64,000 nt of DNA, taken from Rana temporaria. Lineage: Eukaryota > Chordata > Amphibia > Anura > Ranidae. The notes beneath the pieces are model-generated. The model was not told the DNA's origin, made no database searches, and saw only the letters and a list, made by a program, of their open reading frames with translations. Where the stretch lies: NCBI RefSeq assembly GCF_905171775.1, contig NC_053489.1, positions 152,499,642-152,563,641 of the forward strand, given 5' to 3'. Both the position numbers and the translations under genes were made by a program. The number at the start of each line of letters is the position of its first letter. Positions within the stretch are counted from its first letter, which is position 1. Positions 35,728-48,063 of this stretch are shown here, one piece after another.

Positions 35728-37207
35728 ACCCACTTGACCTTCAGAAGGTTTTACCCCCTTTATGATCAGGGAATTGTTTGCTATTCAGCACTGTGCATCT
35801 TTAAAGCGGAGGTTCACCCTAAAACAATTATATACCATTCCATCCAGCATACTACCGACATGTAAAGTATGCTGTTTTTTTATTTTTTTTCGCTGTACAT
35901 ACCGTTTTATAGTTATTTTTGTTTTCTCACTCCCGCGTGGAATAGGCGTTCCTATGAAGAGGCGTAGATGATTGACGTGGCGTGTCACGCGTTACGAAAA
36001 TAGCCAAACTGGGACTCGGCTATATACGGCACCTGCACAGTCAGCTCCTAGTCTGTGCACAGGCGACGTATAGCGGCGTATAGAGCCGAGTCCCAGTCCG
36101 GCTATTTTCGGAACGCGTGACGCGCCTTAGCCGCACATCAATCATCTACGCCTCTTCATAGGAACGCCTATTCCCCGCGGGAGTGAGAAAAAAAAAGAAC
36201 TATAAAACGGTATGTACAGCGGAAAAAAAAACAGCATACTGTACATGTCGGCAGTATGCTGGATGGAATGGTATATAATTGTTTTTAGGGTGAACCTCCA
36301 CTTTAACTGGCAATTGTCGTGCAGCACTGTATGCAAGTGAAATTTAGATAATGTATTCCCAAAAAAATAGAGCTTTCTTTTGGTGGTATTTGATCACCAC
36401 TGGGTTTTTATTATATAAACAAAAAAGACTAAAAATTTAGAAGAAAAAAAAACCCTAACATTTTTACTTTCTGTTATAAAACATATCCGATTAAAAAAAA
36501 AAAAAAGTCAAATTTCTTCATAAATTTAGGCCAAAATGTATTTTGCTACATGTCTTTGGTTAAAAAAAAATCCCATCAAGTGTATATTATTTAGTTTGTG
36601 TGAAAGTTATACTAGCTACAAACTTTGGTATATAAATTTACGCAGCTATAGATGCTTTGCTGTAATGGCGGTGATCAGTGACTTATAGTGTGACTGTGAT
36701 AAGGTGATGGTCAATCTGGCACTAACAAACACTAGTTGTTATCACTGGCTGATGTCACTAGTGACACTAATACAGTGATCAGTGATATTACTGTACACTG
36801 ACACTGTACTAATGACACTGACTGGGAAGGGGTTACCATCTAGGGGCAATTAAGGGGTTTACTATGTGCCTATATAGTGTAATGTGTACTGCTTTTACTT
36901 ACTAATCTGGCTGTTTTTTTCTCCCTATTCAGGGAGAAGAGACAGTCAGATTGATGTTCCTATGTACACAGAGTCCCGTTTGTTTGTAAACACAGAGCTC
37001 TGTGTGTGATTGGACACTCAGCAGGTTTCAACCAAAATCATTGGCTGAAATCTGTTGCCAAACGCATGATGTGTCCAATCACAGCACAGGCCAGAGGGGG
37101 CACTCCCCAAACCCGGAAGGAGGCCGGTCACGTACAGATACATGACTGTGCCTGTACTTGCCGCCCCCTTGCAGTATATTTACTGTGAACAGTCAGCAGG
37201 TGGTTAA
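35728..37207. mobile_element. TTAA-flanked element, copy split by a foldback MITE
   Basis: Left part CCACTTGACCTTCAGAAGG and CAGCACTGTGCATC, right part continuing with CTGGCAATTGTCGTGC, AATAGAGCTTTCTTTTGGTGG and a right end CAGGTGG before TTAA (37204-37207). The foldback MITE at 35801-36306 landed in an internal TTAA. Confidence 0.6.
35801..36306. mobile_element. Foldback MITE, TTAA-flanked, about 200-bp arms
   Basis: TTAA at 35801-35804 and 36303-36306. The ends AGCGGAGGTTCACCCTAAAA and TTTTTAGGGTGAACCTCCAC are inverted, and the arms stay complementary almost to the centre (GAATAGGCGTTCCTATGAAG / CTTCATAGGAACGCCTATTC). Only a short core around 36030-36060 is unpaired. A relative is at 59808-60288. 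Confidence 0.85.
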
Positions 37208-37660
37208 ATTATTCCATTGTATTGCTAACATGCAGTAGCCCCCCAGAGCTCCTCTTTTACTTACCTGAACCTGGTCTTTCCAGCGACAGGGACGTGCACA
37301 CCAGCTCCAGCCTGTGTCTCTGGTCCCGATTGGATAGATTGATAGCAGGGCAGCCATTGGCTCCCACTGCTGTCAATCAAATCCAATGACATGGGAGCTG
37401 GGGGTGGGGCCAAGTCCTGCTGTCTGTGTCAATGGACACAGCAGCAGGACACGGGAGTGCGCCCACATGAGTACTCCGAGGGAGAACGGCTCTCCAATGG
37501 GGGACTCCAGAAGGGAAGGGGTCAGAAGCGCTGTTGAGGGACCCCAGAACAGGAGGATTGAGGACACTCTGTGCAAAACTAACTGCACAGAGGAGGGAAG
37601 TATGACATGTTTTTTTATTTTTTTTTAAATATCCTTTAAGGCATCAATAAATCATGTTAT
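37208..37660. repeat. GC-rich repeat fragment
   Basis: TTTTACTTACCTGAACCTGG and ATATCCTTTAAGG at the two sides resemble the interior and end of TTAA MITEs such as 12546-12957, but no matching left end is clear. Confidence 0.35.
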
Positions 37661-38200
37661 TTAACCACTTGCGGCCCACCATATAGCAATATTATGTTGG
37701 CAAAGTGGTTCTGTTATCCTGCCCAGATGTCAGATGACGTGATCAGGATAACATGCTGGCAAGCAGTGCGGTGAGCAGAGGTGCTGTGTGTCAGTCTGAC
37801 AAACCGCATTTCAAATCGTGGTATGGAGCCTCTGACAGAGGCTTCTTACCACTAGATCAACTGTGACCAATCACAGCTGATCATCGCGTGAATCAGGAAG
37901 TGCCGATGAACGGCTTTTCTCGGTTTGCGCTGACAGGGAGAGCCGATCGGCGGCTCTCCCTGTCAGAGGGGGGTCTGCGCTGATAATCAGCACATTGATT
38001 ATCAGTGCAGCCCCTATCAGAGGTGCCCATCAGCTGGCAATCAGCTGCCAGCCTGTGCCCAATAAAGAACGCCTGTCAGCACCCATAAAAGTGCCAATCA
38101 GTGCCCATAAAAGTGCTAATCAGTGCCCCATCAGTAATTCATGTCAGGTCCTTCAGATGCATTTTGGTAAATTGAAGATCTTTTAATTTTTAGGTTCTGA
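37661..38200. mobile_element. Truncated TTAA-family element
   Basis: TTAACCACTTGCGGCCCACC at 37661 matches the left end at 48064. It shares GATCAGCTG, GCCGATCGGCGGCTCTCCTG-like and AGTGCCCATCAG units with that copy, then loses similarity by about 38200. Confidence 0.6.
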
Positions 38201-39446
38201 CTTCTGACCATGACCCTGAATTGCCTCCATACCGCCCTGCTACCGAACATTAGAATTATACATATTGAATTTATATTATGTTAGAATCACAATGACCTCT
38301 TCATTTCTAATATTTTATTATATGGAATAATGCACTTGCTGTTTATTGCATTGAGTTCCGCATATATCAACTCTGAATTTGACTTCATTTTTTCTGCACA
38401 TACCATCCTGCTGCATTTAGTTATTGTTTGAAAAAATGCACATTGATTAAACTGATGCTTATTCTTGGTCAAAACTACATAATGATTAAGATAGATCTTT
38501 ACATTGCACATTCACAAACTGTAAAGCTGAATAATTTGCCCAAAGCTTAATATACTTATTGCACATAAAATCTTACCAAACAACAGACCTGAGATGTACA
38601 GCAATGAGTTTCCCTATAAAAACACCATTAAATTTGATTGCATATTTTTTGCAAATGGATTTGTAAAGTATTATATTGCCCAAGCACAATACTTATAAGC
38701 AAAATGAAATGTTAATGTATCACATAATCAATAGTTACTGACATTGCATTGGGTGATAGATATCAGCAAATATAGAGTAGTCTGCTATTTATTCTAGAAA
38801 ATCTGCAGTCTTTATTTATAGTGTTATATCCATTTTAGGTGTAATGAAGTTTTCTGAAGACAGTCTGCAGTGTTTAAAACCATAATCATTATACTTGCTA
38901 AATGATTCATGTGAGGATAAATATATGGGAGCTGTCATTACTGGCTTGCATTCAAAAGCCTCAGAGCTGTCACCCTGACCCTTGAAGGGTAACTCCACTT
39001 TTGTGGGGGGAAAAAATTGCAAATAAAAGAAAAAATAATATACAGCAGCGTATGCAATTCCAACACAAGTCATATTGTAATTGAATGTTATTAAAAATTA
39101 CATTTTCTTTTCAATCTCAATTTCAGCCGCTGTAATTCTGAAAATGCAATGCAATTTTGCTACTTGGAGTTGTTCTGTACACAGAATGTACTGTGTACTG
39201 ACCACTCCCCAGAAACATCATTTCCTGCTTGTGTGATTGGCTCACCAAATATCCCAGAAGTCTGCCTCAGATTTCAGGCATCCCCTGCAAAAAAAAACAT
39301 TTTTTGGTAAGATACTTCTAGTAGGAACACATCTAAAGGGATGCAGGTCCAGCAGCTTTCCCCATTAGTGCTCTGCAGGTGCACAGCTGATGGATAATTA
39401 TGAAACCACTCCCATTAGGCCCACTCCGCACAGAGAAATAAACAGT
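38201..39446. other. Spacer, mostly featureless
   Basis: AT-rich unique-looking DNA. GGGTAACTCCACTTTTGTGG at 38987 resembles a TTAA-MITE end, but no partner end is found. Confidence 0.3.
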
Positions 39447-40182
39447 GGCCCAGATTCAAGAAGCACTTGCGCCCGCGCAACCATAGTTGCGCGGCGCAAG
39501 TGCTTACTTGCTCCGGTGTAACGAGTGCTCCTGATTCAGGAACCTCGTTACACTGAATGCAGCCTAGGATGTGACAAACATAAGCCTCCTTATGCCTTCA
39601 CATCCCAGGCTGCATTCTTGCGTTGGCCGCTAGGGGGCGCGGCCTTTGTGATCGGCGTGTAGTATGCAAATTGCATACTACCACCGATTCACAAAAGTTG
39701 CGCGGGCCCTGCGTACGCAAGGTACGGAGTTTCCGCACGGCGCCTTTAGCATAAGGTTGCTCCTGCTAATAGCAGGCGCAGCCAATGCTAAAGTATAGCT
39801 GCGCCTCCCGCTCGCGACGTTTAAATTTCACGTCGTTTACGTAAGTGAACCGTGAATGGCGCTGGACGCCATTCACGTTCACTTACAAGCAAATGACGTC
39901 CTTGCGACGTCATTTGCCGCAATGCACGTCGGGAAAGTTTCCCGACGGAGCATGCGTTGTTCGCTCGGCGCGGGAGCGCGCCTAATTTAAATGATTCCCG
40001 CCCCCGGCGGGATCATTTACATTAGGCAGCCTTGCGCCCGGCTGCTTAGCATATTGCCCGCGCAATTTACGGAGCAACTGCTCCGTGAATCGCGGGCAAA
40101 GCGCAATATTTGCGTGGGCGCAGAGAAAAAAATTTGCTCTTTGCCCACGCAAATATTGCGCGATTCTACTTGAATCTGGGCC
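39447..40182 (+). mobile_element. MITE of the GGCCCAGATTC superfamily (736 bp), AGT duplication
   Basis: Ends GGCCCAGATTCAAGAAGC and TTGAATCTGGGCC; exact AGT on both sides (39444-39446, 40183-40185). It is the opposite-orientation partner of 63065-63801 (shared GCATTCTTGCGTTGGCCGC, CGACGTCATTTGCCGCAATG and GCGGGATCATTTAC blocks). Confidence 0.9.
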
Positions 40183-40185
40183 AGT

Positions 40186-40886
40186 GATTTCTTCAGAATA
40201 ACAAAAAGGTAGGAATCTGCAACAAAGGTTGTTATAATCCTTGCAATGTACATAGATCACCCAGAGAGGAATGTTTTTTTTTCTCAACAAAAGTGTAGTT
40301 ATGCTTTAACGAGGAACTTCACCCCCTGTATTTTTCTTTTAAACCCCCCACCACACCTGTTATGATGACTTGTCTTCAGTTCACATACTCAGCTCCCCAA
40401 TGAATCCAGTGTAGTCCTGCAGTAATTCACTCTTTAGGTACAGTATGTAACACCCTCTAGCTAGTGTGCTAGGTGTAAATAGGTAGGAAAATTTGGCTTG
40501 GCTGAGAGACAGGTCAGGGTTGTGAATCTGGGTCAGGGATTAGTGACTTAGGGGCTGGATGACTCATCCTGACAGCTCTTCTAGTGCCTCCCCCTGTTCT
40601 CTGGAACATTGTGGAATGTTCTAAACCTAGTGGGTGAAAGCTAGGAGGGGCTGTTTTTATGAGGACCTTAGCCAACCCCCAGTACTGGGCTGGGAGTGGG
40701 CAGGCCTCCTTATAAATAGGCATGAGTCATGACAGCAGGGGCAGTCGGGTGGAAGATGGGGATGGAGTGCCGAGGAGGCTATCGGTGGCCCTCAAGAATT
40801 CTGAGTGTGGTTCAGTGATATGTAGTCAAGGCAAAGCAGCTCAGCCTGGCCAGTGGTAATACTTAAAACATTTCCAGGTGTAAGGT
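40186..40886. other. Spacer, no feature seen
   Basis: No exon or repeat end recognised. It ends in the 8-bp duplication TGTAAGGT of the next element. Confidence 0.3.
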
Positions 40887-42374
40887 CAGGGCCGTCTTTA
40901 AGGCAGGGCAAAAGGGGAAGCTGCCCTGGGCCCTGTCATTGTTGTGGGGGGCCAAAGCAGCTGCCTCATACTTACCAACTATCCCAGTTTAAATTCCCTT
41001 GTTTCTTGAAATTTTAGTCATGTGCTGTGTCCTGATATCTCAGTGTGAAGTGCTGCTGCTAACGCTGCCCAGCTCTGCCCTATTGTTGTGTACAGAAGAC
41101 TTACCTGCAGACCCTGGCCCAGATTCACAAAGCACTTATGCCGACGTATAACACGTTACGCCGACGTAAGTACAAATGTGCGTATGTGTGCGGCAGACCC
41201 ACAAACCAACATGCGCCTAAAAACAGGCTACCCCCCGCCAACGTAGCTTGCGCATGCGGTGTAGGGTGGGCGCACATATGGGCTGGGCGCATGGTGCTGC
41301 TCCCATTGATTAGCCATTCAAACATGCAAATGAGGGAAATACGCCGATTCACGAACGTGCGTGTGCCCGGCGCATGCTACGCGAGATGCGCGTAAGTTGT
41401 ACGTCCGGCGTAAAGTTATTCCCCATCAATGAGGTGCAACCCGGCAACAGACATGCACAGGTCTGCACCAGGGAACACAAGCCGGTGTATTGTGAGTTGG
41501 ACGTGTGTCTGGCTGGGCGTACGTTATGTTCACGTGGTGATCCTGCGTAGCTTAGGCAGTTGTGCCAGCGTGGTTGTGAGCAGGCGCAGGGGGGTGCTGT
41601 GCATGCGTCCACGTCACGGTGCATGCGCAGTTCGTGATGCATACCTGTCTGGTGCTCGGCCCATCATTTGCATGGGGTCACGCCTCATTTGCATGGGGTC
41701 ACGCCCACTTCCACCTACGCCGGCATGCGCCTTCGAAACCCACGCCACGCTGGCGCAACGTTGGGAGCACTGGCTTGCTGAATGCAATGCTTGCCTCTCC
41801 GCACTGCGATGGCGTGGCGTACGGTGTTTGCTCTACGGTGGCGTAATGTGCGCCTTGCTCTCTGTGAATCTGGGCCCCTGTGTTTACATGTAAATAACCA
41901 TCATTCAAAGATAAATAACGGGAGCATTCATATGTACATAGCGGCGGCATTCATATGTAAATAACTGAGGCCGGCGGCATTTATATGTAAATAAAGGCGA
42001 CATTCATTTGTATATCATGCCCCTCTGCAGTGAAGAGATGATGTGCTGTAACCTCTAGCAACTAATCAGTGAGCAGTATTACTGTACAGTAATCTCTAGC
42101 AACCAACCAACAAGAAGAATTTATGTGCTCTAACCTCTAGCAACAAATCAGTGAGCCGTAATGTGTGCTGTAACCTCTAGCAATCAGTCAGTAAGTTATA
42201 ATGATATGCTGTAACCTCTGGCAACCAATCGCAATCACTGCCTGATTTGATACAGTAAACAGATTTTTAAGTCTAGCAGATATTTATTTTATGTCTCAGA
42301 GTAGGTGGAGAGCAAAATTGCATAGGGGGGAGAAAATTTTGCCCAGGGTCCAATCAACATTAAAGGCGGTCCTG
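40887..42374. mobile_element. hAT-type element containing a nested MITE
   Basis: Starts CAGGGCCGTCTTTAAGG and ends TTAAAGGCGGTCCTG; exact 8-bp duplication TGTAAGGT (40879-40886, 42375-42382). The MITE at 41116-41876 lies inside. The right part holds a loose repeat of TAACCTCTAGCAACNAATCAGT (42045-42235). Confidence 0.85.
41116..41876. mobile_element. MITE of the GGCCCAGATTC superfamily (761 bp), CCT duplication
   Basis: Ends GGCCCAGATTCACAAAGC and TGTGAATCTGGGCC; exact CCT on both sides (41113-41115, 41877-41879). GCATGCGC and TTTGCATGGGGTCACGCC motifs are shared with 46256-46989. The 154-aa frame across it is not a gene. Confidence 0.85.
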
Positions 42375-42382
42375 TGTAAGGT

Positions 42383-42834
42383 GTCTGTATACAGTGTTCT
42401 GTGAAATATGATAAGGAAATTCCAGGTGTAAGGTGTCTATATACAGTGTCCTGTGTAATATGATGTGGCAGGGATTGAATTGTTGGGCAGATGCCCTCTC
42501 ACCAAACTGGAGAACAGTGTAGGAACCTCCTGAAGAGCAATCCAAGTTGATTTGTCCTTCTGCAGAACAGACAGAGATGACAGTCTGGCTGCTGGGACCG
42601 TGAGTCGTCTGATCCTGCTAGTTACAGTGACGCTGCGGTGGTGCCTCTTGTGTAGCAAACAGCGTTGGACCTTCTGGGTCGGGGCTGGGATTGCCATGTT
42701 GCCACGTGGTATGCAGCAGTCCTCTCACACAGCAGCGGTTGGGTGTCTACTTGATGGGACCCAGGAAGCAAGAGGACTTGGTCCTGGTCTGCTGGCTCCT
42801 TTATAGCCTCTCCCAAAGTTCTGTCCTTAACATA
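42383..42834. other. Spacer with an internal duplicate
   Basis: AAGGTGTCTGTATACAGTGT and AAGGTGTCTATATACAGTGT occur about 50 bases apart (42378, 42430), an old local duplication. No exon is recognised. Confidence 0.35.
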
Positions 42835-43022
42835 AAACACGCCCACATCTTTAACATTTGAATTCCGCGCCCTTACGCCGGCAGAATTACGCTACGCCAC
42901 CGTAACTTTAGAGGCAAGTGCTTTGTGAATACAGCACTTGCCTCTCAAAGTTGCGGCGGCGTAGCGTTATTACGATACGCTACGCCGGAATAAAAATACG
43001 ATCCGCTACGTGAATCTGCCCC
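42835..43022. repeat. Half of a GGCCCAGATTC-superfamily MITE
   Basis: Contains GCAAGTGCTTTGTGAATACA, CAAAGTTGCGGCGGCGTAGC and ends GTGAATCTGCCCC, the right-end form seen at 25531. The left half is missing. Confidence 0.6.
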
Positions 43023-43574
43023 ATTGTGTATCAGACTCACTACCACCCACACACCTAACAATGCAGACCATCACACACATCCCACTTCACCCTGAGACTT
43101 GGCATTGGTAAATTTTTTTGCCTAACTCTCAAATCACTGCATTCACAAGAGAGCTCTTCTAGGTGACAGATTATCTTTTAAAAGACACTTTTTTTAACAA
43201 TAATAAAAACATATAAAATCATTTATTTACATGCTCCGTGGACTTATCTGCAGGTCTATTTAGATGAAAAATCTTTATATACTGAAATATGAATGATATT
43301 TTACGATAGTATATAATATCATATGCCTGCTTATCTTCTACCCTTAGGCCTACATTTTTATTTACTTGAAACATAATCTTACTAAAGGATTGTATCGTGG
43401 CCTATATACAGTATCTACAGAAGGGCTTTGAAAATTTTGATGTGTGATTTTCAGTCAAGATAACCTATCTGTGTGCATTTTTTCATCATAAGTTCAGTTT
43501 GATTTGCTCTGGTTTGTGATAGATTAACTTCAGTGCCCAACTAAAGTATTTTACCCTCTTTATAGTACTGTCTG
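43023..43574. other. Spacer, no feature seen
   Basis: AT-rich; no exon or repeat terminus except the 8-bp target duplication ACTGTCTG (43567-43574) of the next element. Confidence 0.3.
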
Positions 43575-44888
43575 CAGCGATGGACTGGCCATCGGGAGTA
43601 CCGGGAGAATCCCGGTGGGCCGATCGGATAATTGGGCCGGCCGGCTGTCAATCACTGTCATTTTCGTCCTGGCCGCGTCCATCAAGCTGCGCTGGCCTGC
43701 CACTTCCCTCCGGCTCCGCCTCCTCCTATGTTTAGAGCGGCCCTGATCACCTCCCAGCGGCGTGACGTATCTCAGGGGTCACGCTCACGGCCGTATGCGG
43801 GAGGGGATGGGAGGAGCCGAGCCCGAGGAGAGAGGCCTCAAGCTGCAAGACGAGGTGGAGCCAGCGCCGCCGAGGAGGAACGTGGTACAAGTACAGTACG
43901 CTTCAGTGCCACCACCACCGCACCATTCCGGCAACAAGTAAGGTTAAGAAAGAGGCAAAGGATGTAAATTATATGCAGGAAAAATGTTAATTGCTGAGTG
44001 GTGGATAATTTAGTGTAGACTTTTTTTTTTTTTTACTCTACTCATTTCTGCTTTTTCTTTCTATACACTGTACCTGCCCCAACACAACCCTCTGAGGGTT
44101 GCAAATAGAACCATCCTTTGCCCCTTTAAGTGCTTAGTTTCCTATTGGCTATTAACTAATGCCTTAGTTAGCATCGGATGTATGCAGATTATGAGATGTG
44201 ATGACTGCCATTTTTTTTTTAATATGCATCATGGGGGGGGGCGGGTAAATCTGCCACCACTGGTCACAGTTACTGATGTGATAAGTGTATGAAGATACTC
44301 ACAGTTCATAATCTTCATACACTTATTACATCAGTTACTATGACCAGTGGTGGCAGACAGTACACCCCCCCCCCTGCCATTCTGCGTATTAAAAAAAAAT
44401 CAGAATGCTAGTCTGTGAGGGGGTGGGGGATGTACTGTCTGCCACCACTGGACATAGTAACTGATGTAATAATGTGATATGTGTATGAAGATTATGAACT
44501 CTGACTGTCATTCTGATTTTTTTAATATGCAGCATGGCGGGGGCGGGGGGGGGGGAGAGGGGGAGGTAAATGAACTGTCTGCCACCCACTACTGGACATA
44601 TCACATTATTACATCAGTTACTATGTCCAGTGGTGGCAGACAGTACATTACCCCCCCCCCCCCTCACAGACTAGCATTCTGGGTTTTTTTTTAATACGCA
44701 GCATGGCGGGGGGGCAATGTACCGTCTGCCACTACTGGACATAGTAACTGATGTAATTTGTAAAAAACCTGTTTATACTTACAGTGGAATGTTTTTACTT
44801 ACGTTTTATTTTTTGTGTGTTTGGGAAAAATAAAGTGGGCCGGTCTGGCTGAAGTCCAGGGCCACTTTATTGTCCCAGTCCATCCCTG
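43575..44888. mobile_element. hAT-type element with GC-rich left part and inverted-repeat array
   Basis: Starts CAGCGATGGACTGGCCATCG and ends TGTCCCAGTCCATCCCTG; exact 8-bp duplication ACTGTCTG (43567-43574, 44889-44896). The left part (43600-43960) is GC-rich with a 111-aa open frame of low-complexity Arg/Ala/Pro character, which I do not accept as a gene. The right half is an array of alternating inverted units (44225-44760). Confidence 0.85.
44225..44760. repeat. Array of alternating inverted units
   Basis: The segment CTGCCACCACTGGTCACAGT ... ACTTATTACATCAG recurs at about 44250, 44320, 44438, 44580, 44620 and 44727, with neighbouring copies in opposite orientation. G- or C-homopolymers (8-13 bases) mark the junctions (44235, 44365, 44540, 44651, 44707). 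Confidence 0.75.
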
Positions 44889-44917
44889 ACTGTCTGTACC
44901 ACATTATGTTCTGATCT

Positions 44918-45790
44918 TTAACCTCCTGGGCGGTGTTCCCGAGTCTGACTCGGGGTGAGATTTTTTGGGCTAGGATCGGTAACCCCGAGTCAGACTCGGG
45001 CTCGCCTCGCTGGATGTACAGGGAGTTTTACTTACCTTGTCCCTGGATCCAGCGATGCCACCGCGCTGTGTGAGCGAGCGGGACCTCGCTCGATTCACAC
45101 AGTGCCTCCGTGTGACGCCGATCTCCGTTCCCTGCGACGTTACGACGCACGGGGACGGAGAACGGCGCCAAATTCAAAAAAGTTAACAAACACTATACAT
45201 ACAGTATACTGTAATCTTATAGATTACAGTACTGTATGTAAAAAAAACACACACCCCTTGTCCCTAGTGGTCTGTCCTGTGTCATGCATGTAATTTTATA
45301 TAATAAAAACGTTTCTTTCTCCCTGCAAACTGTAGATTGTCCATAGCAACCAAAAGTGTCCCTTTATGTCAAAAATAGTTTTAGATCAGCTAGAAAACAG
45401 CGATAATAAATTATAATCACTTGCAGAATTGTGCGATAGCGATTTGTGGGGAAATTCGTCATAAAAAAAAAAAAATAATGACAGCAACAATTCTGCAACT
45501 GAGCAAATTTCAGTGATTTTGATTTGATTACATTATTGAATAATTTTTATTATAATTATATTATTATTTGTTATAATTATTTATAATTATTTATTATATT
45601 ATAATTTATAATTTTGTTTTTAAAAAAATGTCATACCCGGGATGCCTATTAGAAGCTTGTTTGGTCAGATTTAAGTGAGTTATTTCTAAAAATGACAGAC
45701 CTACAATATAAAACGCCAAATTTCCTTGCAAATAATGGTACCGCTTTCAGCATGTTTTTTCTGAAAGAATCATACCGCCAGGGAGGTTAA
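44918..45790. mobile_element. TTAA-flanked element with CCTCCTGGGCGGT ends
   Basis: TTAA at 44918-44921 and 45787-45790. The ends CCTCCTGGGCGGT and ACCGCCAGGGAGG are inverted. An inner perfect pair CCCGAGTCTGACTCGGGG / CCCCGAGTCAGACTCGGG lies at 44939 and 44983. A TTATAATTATT-rich tract is at 45540-45620. This is a second TTAA family distinct from the CCACTTCC one. Confidence 0.75.
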
Positions 45791-45921
45791 CTGGTTCCTG
45801 CTTGGAATTCCTTAATGTGGAACTTTAGCCAGAAAATGAAGTCCTGCTAGATCACTTCACTTGGCCTCTTTTACAGGTATTGTATACCTATGTAAAACAT
45901 TAGAAATAAGTGCTTATACTG

Positions 45922-47568
45922 TTTTACCACTGGAGGATTTGGCTGCCCAATGACCTGGCCATTTTTTGCGATTCGGCACTGTGTCGTTTTAACTGAAAAT
46001 TGCGTGGTTGTGCGTTGTGGCTCCCAAACAAAATTGACGTCCTTTTTTTCCCCACAAATCTGCGTTTTTTATTTTTTGCGATATGAACAAAAAAGCGCGA
46101 CAATTAAAAAAAAAGGCAATATTTTTTACTTTTTGCTATAATAAATATCACCAAAAAATATATAAAAAAACAAATTTCTTTCTCAGTTTAGGCTGATACA
46201 TTCTTTTGGTAAAAAAATCACAATAAGCATATATTTTGTTTGCACAAAAGTTATATAGCCGGATTCTCAAAGACTTACGAGTAGATACGCCGTCGTAAGT
46301 CCGAATCCGCGCCGTCGTATCTTTAAGCGTATTCTCAGTCTGAGATACGCTTCTCTGTTGCTAAGATACGACCGGCGTAAGTCTCCTACGCCGTTTCTCT
46401 GTTGCTAAGATACGACCGGCGTAAGTCTCCTACGCCGTCGTATCTTAGCTGCATATTTACGCTGGCCGCTAGGGGCGTGTACGTTGATTTGCGCCTAGAA
46501 TATGCAAATGACCTAGATATGCCGATTCACGAACGTACTTGCGCCCGATACGCTGTTTACGTAAGGCGTTTTTCCGGCGTAAAGATAAACCACCAAAAAG
46601 ATGGCGCAGCCCATGCAAGGTATAGACGATGGAACAGCCCTCGTATTTTACGTTGTTTGCGTAAGCGTACGTGAATGGGGCTGAGCGTAGGTTACGTTCA
46701 CGTCGAAAGCAAGGAGTCTTCACGACGTGATTCTGAGCATGCGCGCGCATGCGCCGTACCAACGGCCCTCATTTACATGGGGTCACGGGTAATTTACATG
46801 GAGCACACCCCCTACCTGCCTAATTTGAATTAGGCGGGGTTACGCTGGGCCATTTGCACTACACCGACGTAACTTAGGAGGCAAGTGCTTTGTGAATACA
46901 GTACTTGCCTCACTATCTTACGTCGGCGTAGTGCAAATGGGATGCGCTACGCCGACCTAAAGAAGCGCCGCTCTACCTGAATCCGGCTAATAGCGTCTAC
47001 AAAATAGGGGATTGTTTTATGGCATTTTTTTTTTTTAAGTAGTAATGGTGGTGATCAGTGATTTTTTTTGTGACTGCGACATTATGGCGACATTATGGTG
47101 GACACATCGGACGCTTATGATGCTATTTTGAGACCATTGTCATTTATACAGCGACCAGTGCTATAAAAATGCACTGATTACTGTGTAAATGGAAGTGAAG
47201 GGGTTAACCAATAGGGGCGAGGAAGCGATTAAGTGTGTCCTAAGGAGTGATTCTAACTGTGTGGGGGCTGGGCTACCTGTTACACGACACTGATCGCTGC
47301 TCCCGATGACAGGGAGCAGAAGATCAGTGTCCTGTCACTAGGCAGAACAGGGAGATGCCTTGTTTACAATGGCATTCCCCGTTCTGCCACTCCGTGATAC
47401 GGTAGTGGGACACCGGCGGACATCGAGTCTGCGGGTCCCACGGGCACGGTCACTGAGCTTGCAGCGAGCGACTGCACAGCATTTTTTTATACGTACAGGT
47501 ACGTTGCTATGCGCACAGGAGCCATTCTGCCGACGTAAATGTGCGTTACACGGTCGGCAAGTGGTTAA
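45922..47568 (-). mobile_element. TTAA-flanked element, copy split by a MITE
   Basis: The left end TTTACCACTGGAGGATTTGG is the inverse of the right end of copy 1 (CCAAATCCTCCGGGGCTGAA). The right end is GTCGGCAAGTGG before TTAA (47565-47568). The MITE at 46256-46989 interrupts the block TTATAGCGTCTACAAAATAG, which is intact on the opposite strand in copy 1 (1004-1030). Confidence 0.7.
46256..46989. mobile_element. MITE of the GGCCCAGATTC superfamily (734 bp), ATA duplication
   Basis: Ends TAGCCGGATTCTCAAAG and TGAATCCGGCTA, with ATA on both sides (46253-46255, 46990-46992). Comparison with the uninterrupted block in other copies of the host element gives the pre-insertion site. A short direct duplication GTTGCTAAGATACGACCGGC occurs at 46357 and 46400. 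Confidence 0.85.
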
Positions 47569-48010
47569 AATCCAGTAATACACTGTCTCGCGCCTGCTCT
47601 GCACATGCTTAGTTGCTCTCTATTTTTCAGCACTTTCCCGAAAGAGGCTGATCTGCTGATAGTCTAAAGATTTACCTCTGGTTTGGGCTTAATCAAAATA
47701 GCAGCTTCCAGCAAGGAGAAACCAAAGCAATGCAGAAGGCAATTTACAGCACACACTTATTTTGGTAGCACCTTGATAAAGAACAATATTCTTTATCAAG
47801 TTATTATGGGTAAAGTTTTACTTTCCGGTATATTTACCTCCCATCAATCAAAGTAACATCTTTGAGCTCCCAACATCTTTGACTGGTCTTCTTCAGGTAG
47901 CATCATTGGCCACAATGGGATGATGTAACTGCTGCTGGTAAGAAAAATAAAATAAAAACTTCCTGTTTGTAAACTTTTTTTTCTCATGTCAAATTCCACA
48001 TCTATATAAT
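47569..48010. other. Spacer with short inverted motifs
   Basis: CTTGATAAAGAACAATATTC / GAATATTCTTTATCAAG-like pair at 47771-47800 and CTGGTCTTCTTCAGG at 47883. No gene is seen. Confidence 0.35.
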
Positions 48011-48063
48011 GGGCTAGATTCACATAGATCAGCGGATCTTTAGATCCGCGTGATCTATGTGAT

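Noticed and set aside
41429..41893. 154-aa open frame
   Set aside because: It spans the MITE at 41116-41876 and its flank, with no known domain; other copies of the family do not preserve the frame.
43632..43967. 111-aa Arg/Ala/Pro-rich frame
   Set aside because: Lies in the GC-rich part of a hAT element; low complexity, no recognisable domain, no promoter or poly(A) context.
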